A stretch of 56,824 nt of DNA from Psychromonas arctica DSM 14288 (GTDB lineage Bacteria > Pseudomonadota > Gammaproteobacteria > Enterobacterales > Psychromonadaceae), in the NCBI RefSeq assembly GCF_000482725.1, contig NZ_AXWP01000050.1, positions 1 through 56,824 on the forward strand, given 5' to 3'. A program made the translations under genes and the position numbers. The notes under the pieces are model-generated. The model had not been told where the DNA came from. It saw only the letters and a list, made by a program, of their open reading frames with translations, and did no database searches. This document shows positions 9,372 through 19,172 of this stretch, in pieces; positions within the stretch are counted from its first letter, which is position 1, and every line of letters begins with the position of its first letter.

Positions 9372-11051
9372 ATGAATAATCAGATGCAATCAATAAAAGT
9401 ACCCAAAAATCATGTTAGATGGCAATCATTTCGCACTTTTAATATCGTGATCATTGCTTCATTTATTTTCTTTTTTTCAATCGGCATAGCACAAAGCTAT
9501 ACTATTTTTGACTCATCCCCTACCTTTACTACTGCATTCTATATACCGTTAACTATTTTATTATTATGTATAATGGCTCTCGTCAGTCTGATTTATAAAA
9601 AAGACAAATTAGCACAAAACATTATTCTAATCAGTGCACTTTTAATCACTCCATTTGTGGCTATTAATAGTCATTTCCAAGAACAAACCTATCAAAATAG
9701 CTTCTTATATTTAACGCTGTTGCTACCTCTATTTTATGCTTATTTATTTTCCTATAGCATTCCCCTATTAATATTTAACAATATATTTTTAACCGTTTGT
9801 TATATATTTTCATGTGTTTTGGGAGAAAGTGATGCCTTAGTGTTTCTATTTAATAGCACTTTCCTTATCACCATGTGCTATCTCACTGTTTATACACAGA
9901 TGCTTAATAATAAATCACCAAAACAAGAAGCAGATATAAAACCTAAAAAAGACACGATCCTTAGTCAGCACAGTGCTCGTTATTTAAACCGTATAATTCA
10001 CGATATTCGCCAACCACTGAGTAGCATCTCTTTATATGGACACTTGTTAGAAAATAAACTCAATGATACCCCTCACTATCAGCTAGCAAATAATATCAAA
10101 TTAGCGTCAGAGGAGCTGGAACGTTGGTTATCTAGCTTATTAGATTTAGCACGCTTAGATGGTAATGCAATCACCCCTACGCTAACTGAATTTAATGTCG
10201 CCTCTACACTATTACCTTTAGTCAAAAAACATCAACGTCAAGCTTCTAAATCCGGTATTAATATCACTGCCCGTGTACCTGAAATTACCATAAAAATGGA
10301 CAAACAATTATTGATCGAAATTGTGGAGACATTGCTTAGTAACGCAATTGTTCATGGTAGGCAAGAAAACGCCGCAAAAATATTATTATCGGTTAGAGCT
10401 CACAAGGGTAATGCGTTATTACAGGTATGGAACCAAGGTGAGCCGATCATAGCGTCTATTTATGAACATTTATTTGATGAAGTAGTGTTAGCAGATAATC
10501 CGCTACATAATAAAAGCAAAGGCATTGGGTTAGGATTAGCAATCGCTCAGCGTAAAGCTGCGTTGTGTAAAACACGGATAACTGCAATCACTGGCCCTAA
10601 TGGTAGTTGCTTTCAATTACCGTTAGAAAGCGTCGCCAGTACGCCGAAAACGATTAATTTGAATCAACTTGCTAGTCACTCTATTAGTTACAGAATATTA
10701 TTAATTGATGATGACCCAGGCATTTTAAGCGCTTTAAGCATGTTACTTGAAAATTGGGGTTACCTTGTTGACTGTGCAAGCACAGCTGAAGCGGGCTTAC
10801 AACAGTACAAGAGTAATCGCTATGACTTAGTGATCTCAGATTACCGATTACCAAACCACAAAACAGGACTTGATGTCATTAAAGCGATTCGTCAGGAGGA
10901 TGTCATTCCAGCAGTCTTATTAACCGGTGAGGCAGATCCAGGAAAACTACAAGAAGTGCAAGAAACGGGCAAAGGGATAAACTATAAAGTACTCAATAAA
11001 CCCGTAAAACCCGCTTCTTTAAGGTTTTTATTAAAACAATTACTAAAATAA
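9372..11051 (+). CDS. Hybrid sensor histidine kinase/response regulator
   Basis: 559 residues. About six transmembrane helices occupy residues 20-180. The dimerisation/phosphoacceptor domain has RIIHDIRQPLSS with His210. The ATPase domain shows the N-box ETLLSNAIVHG (Asn324) and G-box KGIGLGLAIAQ (about 383-392). A receiver domain begins near 441 (RILLIDDDPG) with phosphoacceptor Asp490 in VISDYRLP and Lys in LNKPVKP. The HD[LI]RQPL type of kinase commonly works with NarL/LuxR-type regulators, and one lies convergently next door. No periplasmic sensor domain is present, so the signal is probably sensed in the membrane. The stimulus is unknown. Confidence 0.9.
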   Translation: MNNQMQSIKVPKNHVRWQSFRTFNIVIIASFIFFFSIGIAQSYTIFDSSPTFTTAFYIPLTILLLCIMALVSLIYKKDKLAQNIILISALLITPFVAINSHFQEQTYQNSFLYLTLLLPLFYAYLFSYSIPLLIFNNIFLTVCYIFSCVLGESDALVFLFNSTFLITMCYLTVYTQMLNNKSPKQEADIKPKKDTILSQHSARYLNRIIHDIRQPLSSISLYGHLLENKLNDTPHYQLANNIKLASEELERWLSSLLDLARLDGNAITPTLTEFNVASTLLPLVKKHQRQASKSGINITARVPEITIKMDKQLLIEIVETLLSNAIVHGRQENAAKILLSVRAHKGNALLQVWNQGEPIIASIYEHLFDEVVLADNPLHNKSKGIGLGLAIAQRKAALCKTRITAITGPNGSCFQLPLESVASTPKTINLNQLASHSISYRILLIDDDPGILSALSMLLENWGYLVDCASTAEAGLQQYKSNRYDLVISDYRLPNHKTGLDVIKAIRQEDVIPAVLLTGEADPGKLQEVQETGKGINYKVLNKPVKPASLRFLLKQLLK

Positions 11052-11091
11052 AAAGCATCAATAAACCTGATTAAGATTTAAATAAACCAGA

Positions 11092-11730
11092 CTAAGATTT
11101 AAATAAACCAAGCTCCATTGCTTTCTCAACGGCTTTTATACGACTCGAAGAGCCCGATACTTGCAATGTCGCATATAACCCTTTTTGATGAAACTTCACC
11201 GTATCCTGAGAAATACATAGCGCATCAGCTATCTCTCTATTCTTTTTGCCTTCATGAATCAACTTCAAAATTTGCATTTGTCTGTCAGATAAATGTAAGT
11301 TTTGCTTCTTTTTAGCCTCAACTTGGGCAATTTCATTAATTTTTACGGCAACTTCTTCAGGTACAAACAACTCACCACTCAGCACGGTTTTCAAGGCTAC
11401 TAACATGGCCTCTGGAGAATAACACTTAGGAATAAAACCTACAGCACCATGTTGTAAAGCCTGATACACATCGTGGTAATCTTCACTAGCTGACAATACT
11501 AGCACTGGAGAGGCTATCTGTGCCTCTGTTAATGCATTAATCATTGCCAAACCATTCATTTCAGGCATGTATAAATCCATCAGAATTAAATCAGGCTGAA
11601 TTTCTTTTATTGCTACTAGTGCCTCAATTGGGCTATCAAATGTAGCCACCAAATTATTTTCATTTTCTAAGGTTAGTTTTAGACCATATAAAAATAACTG
11701 GTGATCATCAATAATCACTATTTTGTTCAT
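11092..11730 (-). CDS. NarL/LuxR-family response regulator
   Basis: 212 residues. Receiver domain residues 1-120 with acidic pair Asp8/Asp9, phosphoacceptor Asp52 in LILMDLYMP, and a LuxR-type helix-turn-helix at about 145-205 (LSDRQMQILKLIHEGKKNREIADAL...TVKFHQKGLY). The start at 11730 is preferred: the receiver fold begins with MNKIVIIDDH and GGAAAGGG lies upstream. It is convergent with the hybrid kinase gene, separated by 40 bp, and is the obvious candidate partner. The last codons and stop are repeated just downstream in a 22-bp imperfect tandem duplication (about 11069-11112). Confidence 0.9.
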   Translation of the reverse strand: MNKIVIIDDHQLFLYGLKLTLENENNLVATFDSPIEALVAIKEIQPDLILMDLYMPEMNGLAMINALTEAQIASPVLVLSASEDYHDVYQALQHGAVGFIPKCYSPEAMLVALKTVLSGELFVPEEVAVKINEIAQVEAKKKQNLHLSDRQMQILKLIHEGKKNREIADALCISQDTVKFHQKGLYATLQVSGSSSRIKAVEKAMELGLFKS

Positions 11731-11896
11731 CGAAATACCCTTTCCGTAACAAACTGTTATTTTCAAAAGAAGATGATACTTTACAATGCAACTATCTGGA
11801 AATTATTAGTAAAGATCAGAAAAACTCTACTAAAATAAGCAAATATTGAATAACAATCAATGATAAAACAACAATTTTAAACCTACGCGCATGTTT

Positions 11897-11921
11897 CGTT
11901 CAGGATATAGAAATCAGCCAG
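11897..11921. repeat. Fragment of an interspersed repeat
   Basis: CGTTCAGGATATAGAAATCA is similar to sequences at 17433-17471 and at the left end of the MITE-like element at 27780. It lies in the gap upstream of prmA. Confidence 0.4.
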
Positions 11922-12004
11922 AGGTGTTTTACGACGCTATATTAATCAATCAATTCCCTGTATTCTTGCGCGCTATCTATTGACTCAACTAAAAAGAGAT
12001 AATC

Positions 12005-12889
12005 ATGCCTTGGATCCAACTTAAATTAAACGCAAGCAATGTAAATGCGGAAGAGATTGGTGAACTATTAATGGATAATGGCGCCCTTTCGGCTACCTTT
12101 ACTGATTCGCAAGACACCCCTATTTTTGAACCTCTGCCTGGTGAAACCCGCCTATGGGGAGATACCGATGTCACTGGTTTATATGAAGCCGATACCGATA
12201 TGCTGCCAGTTATTGCTCTATTAAAAGAGAGCAAGCTACTTGCGCAAGACTTTGCATTCAAAGTTGAACAACTAGAAGATAAAGACTGGATACGTGAATG
12301 GATGGATAACTTTCATCCAATGCAATTTGGTGAACGTTTGTGGATTTGTCCAAGCTGGAAACCCGTTCCCGATGAAAACGCCGTTAATGTAATGCTTGAC
12401 CCAGGCCTTGCTTTTGGCACCGGCACTCACCCAACGACAGCACTCTGTTTGGCTTGGTTAGATGCTCAAGATCTACAAGATAAAGTGGTCATAGACTTTG
12501 GTTGTGGCTCAGGTATTTTAGCGATTGCAGCACTTAAACTAGGTGCAAAACGCGTGATAGGTATTGATATAGACCCGCAAGCGATTACTGCAAGCCGCGA
12601 TAATGCGCAACGAAACAACGTATCAGAACAACTTGAGTTGTACTTACCAGAAGACATGCCTGAAGGTATTGTGGCAGATGTTGTTGTGGCAAATATTCTA
12701 GCGGGCCCATTACGTGAATTATCAAGCAGTATTGAGTGTTTAGTGAAGGCTAATGGTGCTTTAGCATTATCAGGTATCTTAGAGCAGCAAGCTGAAGAAT
12801 TGATTGAAGTTTATGGCCAATGGTTTGCTATGGACGCTGCAAAAATCAAGGATGAATGGGCTCGTTTATCTGGAATTAAGCACGCTTAA
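12005..12889 (+). CDS. prmA: Ribosomal protein L11 methyltransferase
   Basis: 294 residues, the normal PrmA length. It trimethylates amino groups of ribosomal protein L11 using S-adenosylmethionine. The N-terminal substrate-recognition domain ([20 protein letters not shown]) is followed by the linker [20 protein letters not shown] and the Rossmann methyltransferase domain with [32 protein letters not shown] (motif I, about 161-180) and [10 protein letters not shown]. It is followed by dusB-fis, the order seen in many gammaproteobacteria, though accBC and panF are missing. Confidence 0.97.
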   Translation: MPWIQLKLNASNVNAEEIGELLMDNGALSATFTDSQDTPIFEPLPGETRLWGDTDVTGLYEADTDMLPVIALLKESKLLAQDFAFKVEQLEDKDWIREWMDNFHPMQFGERLWICPSWKPVPDENAVNVMLDPGLAFGTGTHPTTALCLAWLDAQDLQDKVVIDFGCGSGILAIAALKLGAKRVIGIDIDPQAITASRDNAQRNNVSEQLELYLPEDMPEGIVADVVVANILAGPLRELSSSIECLVKANGALALSGILEQQAEELIEVYGQWFAMDAAKIKDEWARLSGIKHA

Positions 12890-12966
12890 AGCGATTATAA
12901 ATAACTGAGAACAAAGTGTTGCTCAATTTGCAAGCGAAATAATTTCAAAATGCTTAATTATTAACC

Positions 12967-12995
12967 TTTATTCTGCAGTAAAAAATGCGTAGACT
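12967..12995 (+). promoter_or_regulatory. Candidate dusB-fis promoter with GC-rich discriminator
   Basis: A -10-like TAGACT (12990-12995) is followed by ACGCCGCC, a GC-rich discriminator typical of promoters under growth-rate and stringent control such as fis promoters. A poor -35 (TTTATT, 12967-12972) lies 17 bp upstream. The call rests mainly on the discriminator and position. Confidence 0.35.
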
Positions 12996-13026
12996 ACGCC
13001 GCCTTAACTTAGAGAACGCTTAGAAT

Positions 13027-13989
13027 ATGCGCATTGGAAAGTATCAATTAGACAATAATCTTATTTTAGCGCCGATGGCTGGCGTCACAGATAGGCCATT
13101 TAGAGAACTTTGTCGTAAACAAGGTGCTGGGCTAGCTGTGTCAGAAATGCTGTCATCCAATCCTCGTGTTTGGAATAGTACTAAATCTAAGTTACGAATG
13201 GACTACCATAACGAATCAGGTATCCGCTCTGTACAAATTGCTGGCTCTGAACCGCTAGCAATGGCTAATGCCGCACGATTGACCGTGCAGCTAGGTGCTC
13301 AGATCGTTGATATTAATATGGGATGTCCCGCCAAGAAAGTGAATAAGAAAAAAGCAGGCTCTGCATTATTACCACACCCTGAGTTAGTGAAAGCTATCTT
13401 GGAGAGTGTTGTTGATGCTGTTGACGTGCCTGTTACTTTGAAGATTCGCACTGGCTGGGACCCAGAAAATAGAAATGGGATAGAGATTGCACAGATCGCT
13501 GAACAAGCAGGTATCCAAGCACTAACCGTGCATGGTCGTACTCGACAGTGCCTTTTTAAAGGTGAAGCTGAGTATGACACGATAAAAAAAATTAAAGAAA
13601 GCATAACAATCCCTGTGATTGCAAATGGTGATATTACTTCTGTGGAGAAAGCCAAGTCTGTACTGGACTACACAGGAGCTGATGCCATCATGATTGGACG
13701 AGGTGCACAAGGTGCCCCTTGGATATTCAATGAAATTAACCACTTTCTAAACACTGGGCAACATGCACAGAGTTTGGCACAAACGGAAATTACACAAATG
13801 CTATTAGATCATGTGCAAGCTTTGCATGTTTTTTATGGTGATGTAATGGGACCTCGAATCGCTAGGAAGCATGTCGGGTGGTATTTGCAAGCGCAAGACA
13901 GGTTAGGTTATTTTAAGCGAAAATTTAATGCGATAGAAAATGCTAGTGAGCAATTAAACGTATTAGAAACTTATTTAAATCAATTGTAA
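13027..13989 (+). CDS. dusB: tRNA-dihydrouridine synthase B
   Basis: 320 residues. A flavin-dependent enzyme reducing uridine to dihydrouridine in tRNA. The N-terminal [17 protein letters not shown] binds [25 protein letters not shown] contains the catalytic Cys (about residue 100), and [17 protein letters not shown] and IPVIANGDI complete the TIM-barrel signature. It starts the dusB-fis operon; only 18 bp separate it from fis. Confidence 0.97.
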   Translation: MRIGKYQLDNNLILAPMAGVTDRPFRELCRKQGAGLAVSEMLSSNPRVWNSTKSKLRMDYHNESGIRSVQIAGSEPLAMANAARLTVQLGAQIVDINMGCPAKKVNKKKAGSALLPHPELVKAILESVVDAVDVPVTLKIRTGWDPENRNGIEIAQIAEQAGIQALTVHGRTRQCLFKGEAEYDTIKKIKESITIPVIANGDITSVEKAKSVLDYTGADAIMIGRGAQGAPWIFNEINHFLNTGQHAQSLAQTEITQMLLDHVQALHVFYGDVMGPRIARKHVGWYLQAQDRLGYFKRKFNAIENASEQLNVLETYLNQL

Positions 13990-14007
13990 TTAAAAGAGTT
14001 AACAGCC

Positions 14008-14307
14008 ATGTTTGAACAAAATATTTCTCAAGAAGCACTGACAACAACAACTAGTATTCCTGCTACAGGGCAAATAACTCAACGTCCACTACGTGACTCA
14101 GTACGTCAAGCTGTATCTGGTTATGTAGCAAAATTGAATGGTCAAGACACAACTGAATTATATGAATTAGTATTGGCAGAAGTTGAAGCGCCAATGTTAG
14201 ATATCATTATGCAATACACTCGTGGTAATCAAACTCGTGCAGCAACTATGTTAGGTATTAACCGTGGTACGTTACGCAAAAAATTGAAAAAATACGGCAT
14301 GGGTTAA
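14008..14307 (+). CDS. fis: DNA-binding protein Fis
   Basis: 99 residues, one more than E. coli Fis, with the C-terminal helix-turn-helix [26 protein letters not shown] essentially identical to the family consensus. Nucleoid-associated factor for inversion stimulation; it bends DNA and activates rRNA promoters. Cotranscribed with dusB and ended by a terminator 24 bp after the stop. Confidence 0.98.
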   Translation: MFEQNISQEALTTTTSIPATGQITQRPLRDSVRQAVSGYVAKLNGQDTTELYELVLAEVEAPMLDIIMQYTRGNQTRAATMLGINRGTLRKKLKKYGMG

Positions 14308-14330
14308 GTCTAACTCTACTCTAGAATCTA

Positions 14331-14360
14331 AAAAAGCGACTTTCTAAGTCGCTTTTTTTA
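14331..14360 (+). terminator. Rho-independent terminator of dusB-fis
   Basis: AAAAAGCGACTT and AAGTCGCTTTTT pair around a TCT loop, with a T-run: a 12-bp stem. Confidence 0.92.
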
Positions 14361-14461
14361 TACCTTTTTTAAGGAAAAAATAAAAATCGCTAAATATCTG
14401 CAGACAGCCTTCAATTTTGCCTATAATCTTAGCTTCTTTTGCAGGTGCAAATAGGACTACT

Positions 14462-15046
14462 ATGCTATCTCTTCCCGTCAATGATCAACTTTCCAATTTA
14501 CAAGCTTGGCAACAAAATGTTTTTTGTATGGCATTAGCAGAGCAAAATATTACTCATTTTAAAATGTTTAGCCAAGCAATTGGCAGTGAACATGGAGAAA
14601 CAGCTGAAAATATCTTACAACTTTTTTGGGAAAAACTGACCGTAAAAGGCGCTAAAATAAACTTCACTATCCAAGAAGAAAATTTCGATGCTATCATCCC
14701 AGAAAGTAATGATTATGACTTTTACGGGGTTTATCCAGCGGTCGATTTTTGTGTTATTACTAATTGTATCTTCAATTCATTTTCTACTAAGTCTAAAGAA
14801 GAGGCAATAAATGCAAGCCAAACCAGCTTTGCAACCATTGCTAGCTTTATTGAATTACAAACAGATCAAGAAATTGATGAGGCAACCTTATTACTTGAGC
14901 CATTATTTATTGAACATTTAGCGGTTCAAGAAACTGTATTAAAAATGTTAGATAATGAACGTAGTCCGGAACTCATTAAATCAATTCGAGCTTATATAAA
15001 GTCCCTTGAAAGCACCAACATTGGCATCTCCACATTAGATATTTAA
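14462..15046 (+). CDS. yjaG: YjaG family protein (DUF416)
   Basis: 194 residues matching the YjaG family: AWQQNVFCMALAEQNITHFKMF near the start, then ILQLFWEKLTVKGAKINF, DFYGVYPAVDFCV and the ending ESTNIGI. The start at 14462 (MLSLPVNDQL) matches the family's N-terminus and has AGGACT upstream; the earlier ATG in the same frame has no ribosome site. As in E. coli it lies directly upstream of hupA. The function is unknown. Confidence 0.88.
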   Translation: MLSLPVNDQLSNLQAWQQNVFCMALAEQNITHFKMFSQAIGSEHGETAENILQLFWEKLTVKGAKINFTIQEENFDAIIPESNDYDFYGVYPAVDFCVITNCIFNSFSTKSKEEAINASQTSFATIASFIELQTDQEIDEATLLLEPLFIEHLAVQETVLKMLDNERSPELIKSIRAYIKSLESTNIGISTLDI

Positions 15047-15539
15047 TGGTTAATGCTCAGAACGGTTAATCTTTGAGGGCTATTTTTGCGATACCTTGCT
15101 GGCTTTTTAGTTAAGGCCAAGCAAATTTCTCGTTATATAGTGAAGTTATATAGTGTTATATAGTTTCGTTTAAAATCTAGCTATGCAGCGCAGTTTAAGA
15201 TGTCATTATGTGCATAAAAAAGTAAAACGCAGCATAAATAGTCACAAACCTTTCCCTCAGATTGTCCAAAAAACGACATAACTTTTATCGATAAAACTCG
15301 CTTAGACGACTAGACCAGGTAATATTTGCATCGTTCAAGGTGCTATATGGCGAACAAAATTTGAACCGCAAGCCACAACTACCCCCGCTGTTGTGTGATT
15401 TTTAACACAATAAAGTAAATAAACCGCTAATTTACTAATTTAAATGATTATTATCCTTTACTTGCGAGGAATGAATGCAATACATTAAATAATATGTTTA
15501 AATTCTTATGCATTTTTTTATACTAATGGAAGTCAAATA
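15047..15539. promoter_or_regulatory. hupA upstream region
   Basis: 493 bp with no gene. It contains three close copies of TTATATAGT (about 15135-15163), long A/T tracts near the hupA start and a TATACT hexamer at 15519-15524. That hexamer is so close to the start codon that it would give a very short leader. A long regulated leader or several promoters are plausible but not proven. Confidence 0.35.
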
Positions 15540-15815
15540 ATGAACAAAACTCAACTTGTTGCAGATATCGCAGAAAAAGCAGACCTAACTAAAGTACAAG
15601 CTAAAGCTGCCCTAGAGCAAATTTTAGCTAGCGTAACTGATAGCCTAAAAGATGGTGAACCAGTTCAACTTATCGGTTTTGGTACATTTAAAGTAAATCA
15701 TCGTGCAGCACGTACAGGCCGTAATCCACAAACTGGTGCTGACATTCAAATTAAAGCAGCTAACGTTCCTGCTTTTGTTTCTGGTAAAGCTCTTAAAGAA
15801 GCGGTAAACAAATAA
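15540..15815 (+). CDS. hupA: Nucleoid protein HU-alpha
   Basis: 91 residues, with the HU signature [21 protein letters not shown] (residues about 46-66), which forms the DNA-binding arm. Dimeric nucleoid-associated protein that bends and compacts DNA. Preceded by yjaG, as in other gammaproteobacteria, which favours HU-alpha over HU-beta. A GGAAG ribosome site lies just upstream. Confidence 0.97.
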   Translation: MNKTQLVADIAEKADLTKVQAKAALEQILASVTDSLKDGEPVQLIGFGTFKVNHRAARTGRNPQTGADIQIKAANVPAFVSGKALKEAVNK

Positions 15816-15924
15816 TCTTTTGTTACGCGGATAAAATACTTTCGAGTATTTGCATTTAAAATAACTTACCACTCGCTTACAGTGTATTACTTTTAAATAG
15901 TAAGTTGACTGGACATGTTATTAG

Positions 15925-15948
15925 AAGCCCTCTTTTGAGGGCTTTTTT
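15925..15948 (+). terminator. Rho-independent terminator of hupA
   Basis: AAGCCCTC, loop TTTT, GAGGGCTT, followed by TTTT. It is 110 bp after the stop, so the hupA message has a long 3' tail. The rest of the gap to 16186 contains two similar short A/T words (ATATTTAATGC) near 15998 and 16016 and nothing else recognised. Confidence 0.9.
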
Positions 15949-16186
15949 AATCGTCCCTCCTCGGTTTAATTTTCCTATATATACTCCCCCTTTCGATATT
16001 TAATGCCCCTTCCTATATTTAATGCTATTGGCGATAACAAATCATCAATACTACTCAGATAAAACTAGCTCTATAAAACACACCACAAACCATCATTTTG
16101 TTGAACAACATGTTATATATAACAACACTCATTAATGTTTAGTCATCGATGTACTTATTAGTAATCAACTAAAGAAGGAATGTACT

Positions 16187-17401
16187 ATGCGTCAGAAAGT
16201 AGAATTCACTAGTGGTAGCCATACGCTAAGTGGGCTATTAGAGACTCCAGAAGCAAACGTCAGGTTCTATGCGCTGTTTGCTCACTGTTTCACATGCAGT
16301 AAGGACGTTGCGGCTGCATCTCGCATTAGCAGGGCGCTAACGGCCAAAGGGATTGCAGTGCTTCGCTTCGACTTCACCGGGTTAGGTAATAGCGATGGAG
16401 ATTTTGCCAATACAAACTTCTCATCCAACATACAAGATTTAGTAGCAGCGGCTGATTTTTTACGTAAAGAGTATCATGCACCTAAATTACTGATCGGTCA
16501 TAGCTTAGGTGGCGCTGCCGTATTAGGCGTTGCTCAAAAAGTGCCTGAATCCGTTGCTGTTGTGACAATAGGCTCTCCATCTGATGCTGCACATGTTGCT
16601 CATAATTTTGCAGCACATATTGATGACATTAACGATAAAGGCGAAGCAGAAGTAACACTTGCAGGCAGAAACTTCACCATACAGAAACAGTTCTTAGATG
16701 ATATTAACAGCTATGGTAATCAACATATTAGTAAACTCAAAAAAGCGTTGTTAGTGATGCACTCCCCCGTTGATACGGTTGTTAACATCAGTGAAGCTGA
16801 AAAAATATATCAAGCAGCATTACACCCTAAAAGCTTTGTAAGCTTGGATAACGCTGACCACTTATTAAGTCATAAAAATGATTCAGAATATGCAGCAGAG
16901 GTTATTGCAGCATGGGCCAGTCGATATATTAACAACGATACAAGCAAGCAAACAAACAGTGATAAAAAGGCATTGCCTAAGGGACATGTCCTGGTTGAAG
17001 AAAAAGATCACAAATTTACCCAACATGTAAGCACATCAAGTCACTATTGGTTAGCTGATGAACCCGTTAGCGTCGGTGGGAAAAATACCGGACCAGATCC
17101 TTACGAGCATCTACTCGCTGGCCTAGGGGCATGTACATCAATGACCTTAAGAATGTATGCTCAACGCAAAAAACTACCGATACAACATATCAAAGTTGAA
17201 CTGACACACACTCGTAATTATCAAGATGATTGTAATAACTGTGAACAACAAAATGGTATAGAAGCGGTTGTGCGTAATATCAGTTTTGTAGGTGATTTAG
17301 ACCAGCAACAGAGTGCGCGCTTTTTAGAAATTGCGGATAAATGCCCTGTACATAAAACATTACATAATAATGTGGCAGTGATCAGTAAATTAGTTGAATA
17401 A
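16187..17401 (+). CDS. Bifunctional alpha/beta hydrolase-OsmC family protein
   Basis: 404 residues, a known fusion. Residues 1-250 are an alpha/beta hydrolase with the nucleophile elbow GHSLGG (Ser about 107), a downstream Asp in MHSPVDTVV and His in DNADHLL. Residues about 265-404 are an OsmC/Ohr-like domain with [24 protein letters not shown] and DKCPVHKTL, giving the two peroxidatic-type Cys residues. The OsmC part probably reduces organic hydroperoxides; the hydrolase substrate is unknown. GAAGGAATG precedes the ATG. It is a single-gene transcription unit. Confidence 0.92.
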   Translation: MRQKVEFTSGSHTLSGLLETPEANVRFYALFAHCFTCSKDVAAASRISRALTAKGIAVLRFDFTGLGNSDGDFANTNFSSNIQDLVAAADFLRKEYHAPKLLIGHSLGGAAVLGVAQKVPESVAVVTIGSPSDAAHVAHNFAAHIDDINDKGEAEVTLAGRNFTIQKQFLDDINSYGNQHISKLKKALLVMHSPVDTVVNISEAEKIYQAALHPKSFVSLDNADHLLSHKNDSEYAAEVIAAWASRYINNDTSKQTNSDKKALPKGHVLVEEKDHKFTQHVSTSSHYWLADEPVSVGGKNTGPDPYEHLLAGLGACTSMTLRMYAQRKKLPIQHIKVELTHTRNYQDDCNNCEQQNGIEAVVRNISFVGDLDQQQSARFLEIADKCPVHKTLHNNVAVISKLVE

Positions 17402-17432
17402 CACTTGTCAAAGTGTCAACAATTGCTTATAG

Positions 17433-17471
17433 CCGTTACCGTTCATGATATAAAAATCAGTCAGTCGTGAG
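17433..17471. repeat. Partial copy of an interspersed repeat
   Basis: CCGTTACCGTTCATGATATA followed by AAAATCAGTCAGTCGTGAG closely resembles the left arm of the element at 27780-27974. Only one arm is recognisable. Confidence 0.5.
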
Positions 17472-17527
17472 ACGGGAAATTCAAAGATGTAACAAGTCGA
17501 TGGGGTTAACACATTATTAGGGGAAAT

Positions 17528-17556
17528 AACTTCTCTGATCAATGATCAGAGAAGTT
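17528..17556. terminator. Perfect 14-bp inverted repeat between convergent genes
   Basis: AACTTCTCTGATCA and TGATCAGAGAAGTT flank a single central A. On the minus strand the arm is followed by TTATTTCC, so it could end purD transcription. As it lies between convergent genes it may serve both directions. Confidence 0.55.
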
Positions 17557-17610
17557 AGTGAACTAATACTAAGTCGTGTTATTAATAGCGTTGCTTATCT
17601 AACACAAAGG

Positions 17611-18897
17611 TTATTTACTATTTTCGCGAGCAATCGCGCGGTAAGCAATATCGTTACGATGGAACATACCATCCCAACTAATCTGTTTAGTAAGCTCATA
17701 GGCTTTCTGTTGCGCTTCAGTCACTGTATTACCTAATGCTGTTGCACAAAGTACACGTCCGCCACTTGTTACCACTTGCCCATCTTTCTCAGCAGTGCCA
17801 GCATGGAATACTTTAAGCCCTTCAGTAGCTTCAGGAATACCTGAAATAACATGGCCTTTAGTGTAATCAGCAGGGTAACCGCCAGCTGCTAATACAACAC
17901 CAATCGCAGCACGCGGATCAAACTCGGCAACCATATCTTCCAGTTCGCCATTCACACCGGCAAGACATAAAGTAACGATATCAGACTTCATACGTAGCAT
18001 GATTGGTTGTGTTTCAGGGTCACCAAAACGACAGTTATATTCAATAACTTTAGGTGTGCCATCAGCCATGATCATCAAACCGGCGTATAAGAAACCAGTG
18101 TACGTATTACCTTCAGCAGCCATACCTTCAACCGTAGGGCGAATAACAAGCTCCATAATACGATCATGCATTTCAGGTGTTACCACTGGTGCTGGAGAAT
18201 ATGCGCCCATACCACCGGTATTTGGACCTGTATCGCCATCGCCAACACGTTTGTGATCTTGGCTTGTTGCCATTGGTACGATATTTTTACCATCAACCAT
18301 CACGATAAATGATGCTTCTTCGCCATCTAAGAACTCTTCAACGACCACACGATGACCAGCTTCACCAAATGCATTACCAGCAAGCATGTCTTGAATAGCA
18401 TCTTCAGCTTCTTTTAAGGTCATCGCAACGATCACGCCTTTGCCTGCGGCAAGACCATCTGCTTTGATGACAATTGGTGCACCTTTTTCACGAACGTAAG
18501 CCAACGCAGGCTCAATTTCAGTGAAGTTTTGGTACCAAGCCGTTGGAATGTCATGACGTGCTAAAAAGTCTTTAGTGAAAGCTTTAGAGCCTTCTAACTG
18601 TGCTGCACCTTTGGTTGGGCCAAAACATGCTAAGTTCGCTTCACGGAACGCATCAACCACACCAATAACTAATGGTGCTTCTGGCCCTACAATCGTTAAT
18701 TCAACATTGTTTTCTTTTGCGAAAGCAACCAAAGCATCGACATCTTCAACACCAATATTAACGTTAGTGACTTTATCTTCTAAGGCACTACCGGCATTAC
18801 CAGGTGCTACAAAGATATTTTTAACTTCAGGGTTTTGTGCCGCTTTCCATGCCAACGCATGTTCACGACCGCCATTACCAATAATCAGTACATTCAT
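17611..18897 (-). CDS. purD: Phosphoribosylamine-glycine ligase
   Basis: 428 residues. It ligates glycine to phosphoribosylamine with ATP in de novo purine synthesis. The N-terminus MNVLIIGNGGREHALAWKAA is the family signature. The ATP-grasp core includes APIVIKADGLAAGKGVIVA, EEFLDGEEASF, QDHKRVGDGDTGPNTGGMGAYSP and EYNCRFGDPETQ. It follows purH in the same direction with a 275-bp repeat-containing gap rather than tight coupling. Confidence 0.97.
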   Translation of the reverse strand: MNVLIIGNGGREHALAWKAAQNPEVKNIFVAPGNAGSALEDKVTNVNIGVEDVDALVAFAKENNVELTIVGPEAPLVIGVVDAFREANLACFGPTKGAAQLEGSKAFTKDFLARHDIPTAWYQNFTEIEPALAYVREKGAPIVIKADGLAAGKGVIVAMTLKEAEDAIQDMLAGNAFGEAGHRVVVEEFLDGEEASFIVMVDGKNIVPMATSQDHKRVGDGDTGPNTGGMGAYSPAPVVTPEMHDRIMELVIRPTVEGMAAEGNTYTGFLYAGLMIMADGTPKVIEYNCRFGDPETQPIMLRMKSDIVTLCLAGVNGELEDMVAEFDPRAAIGVVLAAGGYPADYTKGHVISGIPEATEGLKVFHAGTAEKDGQVVTSGGRVLCATALGNTVTEAQQKAYELTKQISWDGMFHRNDIAYRAIARENSK

Positions 18898-19172
18898 AAT
18901 AGGAACCTTAAAAATAAGTTATCTAAAATAATAAAGACGAACCAAAGTTCGCCCTACAATATTCAAATCGATTAATCTAATTGTGTTAAGAAATTTTACT
19001 AACAATCAAGAGGCAGCAAGGAGCTTGCTACTTGGTTGCTTAATAACACAATAATTAATTGTGTTATTTGCTAAGGGATTTGGCTTGTCATCAAGGCGAA
19101 AGCGCGGAGCTTGCTACTGCAAGTGAGCACTTTCAACGCAGAGGACGAGCCAAAGCACAAAGCAAAATAAGA
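18898..19172. repeat. Repeat-rich purH-purD intercistronic region
   Basis: 275 bp. It contains a perfect 11-bp inverted repeat at 19042-19068 (AATAACACAAT against ATTGTGTTATT). A 13-bp direct repeat GGAGCTTGCTACT occurs near 19020 and 19107. A long imperfect palindrome spans about 19079-19156, with TTTGGCTTGTCATC against GAGGACGAGCCAAAG and inner GCGAAAG against CTTTC. This looks like a palindromic repeat unit of the kind that sits between cotranscribed genes and stabilises messages. It has no coding capacity. Confidence 0.6.

Noticed and set aside
15519-15524. TATACT as the hupA -10 element
   Set aside because: It would place the start of transcription about 10 bases before the start codon and there is no convincing -35, so it was only mentioned, not called.
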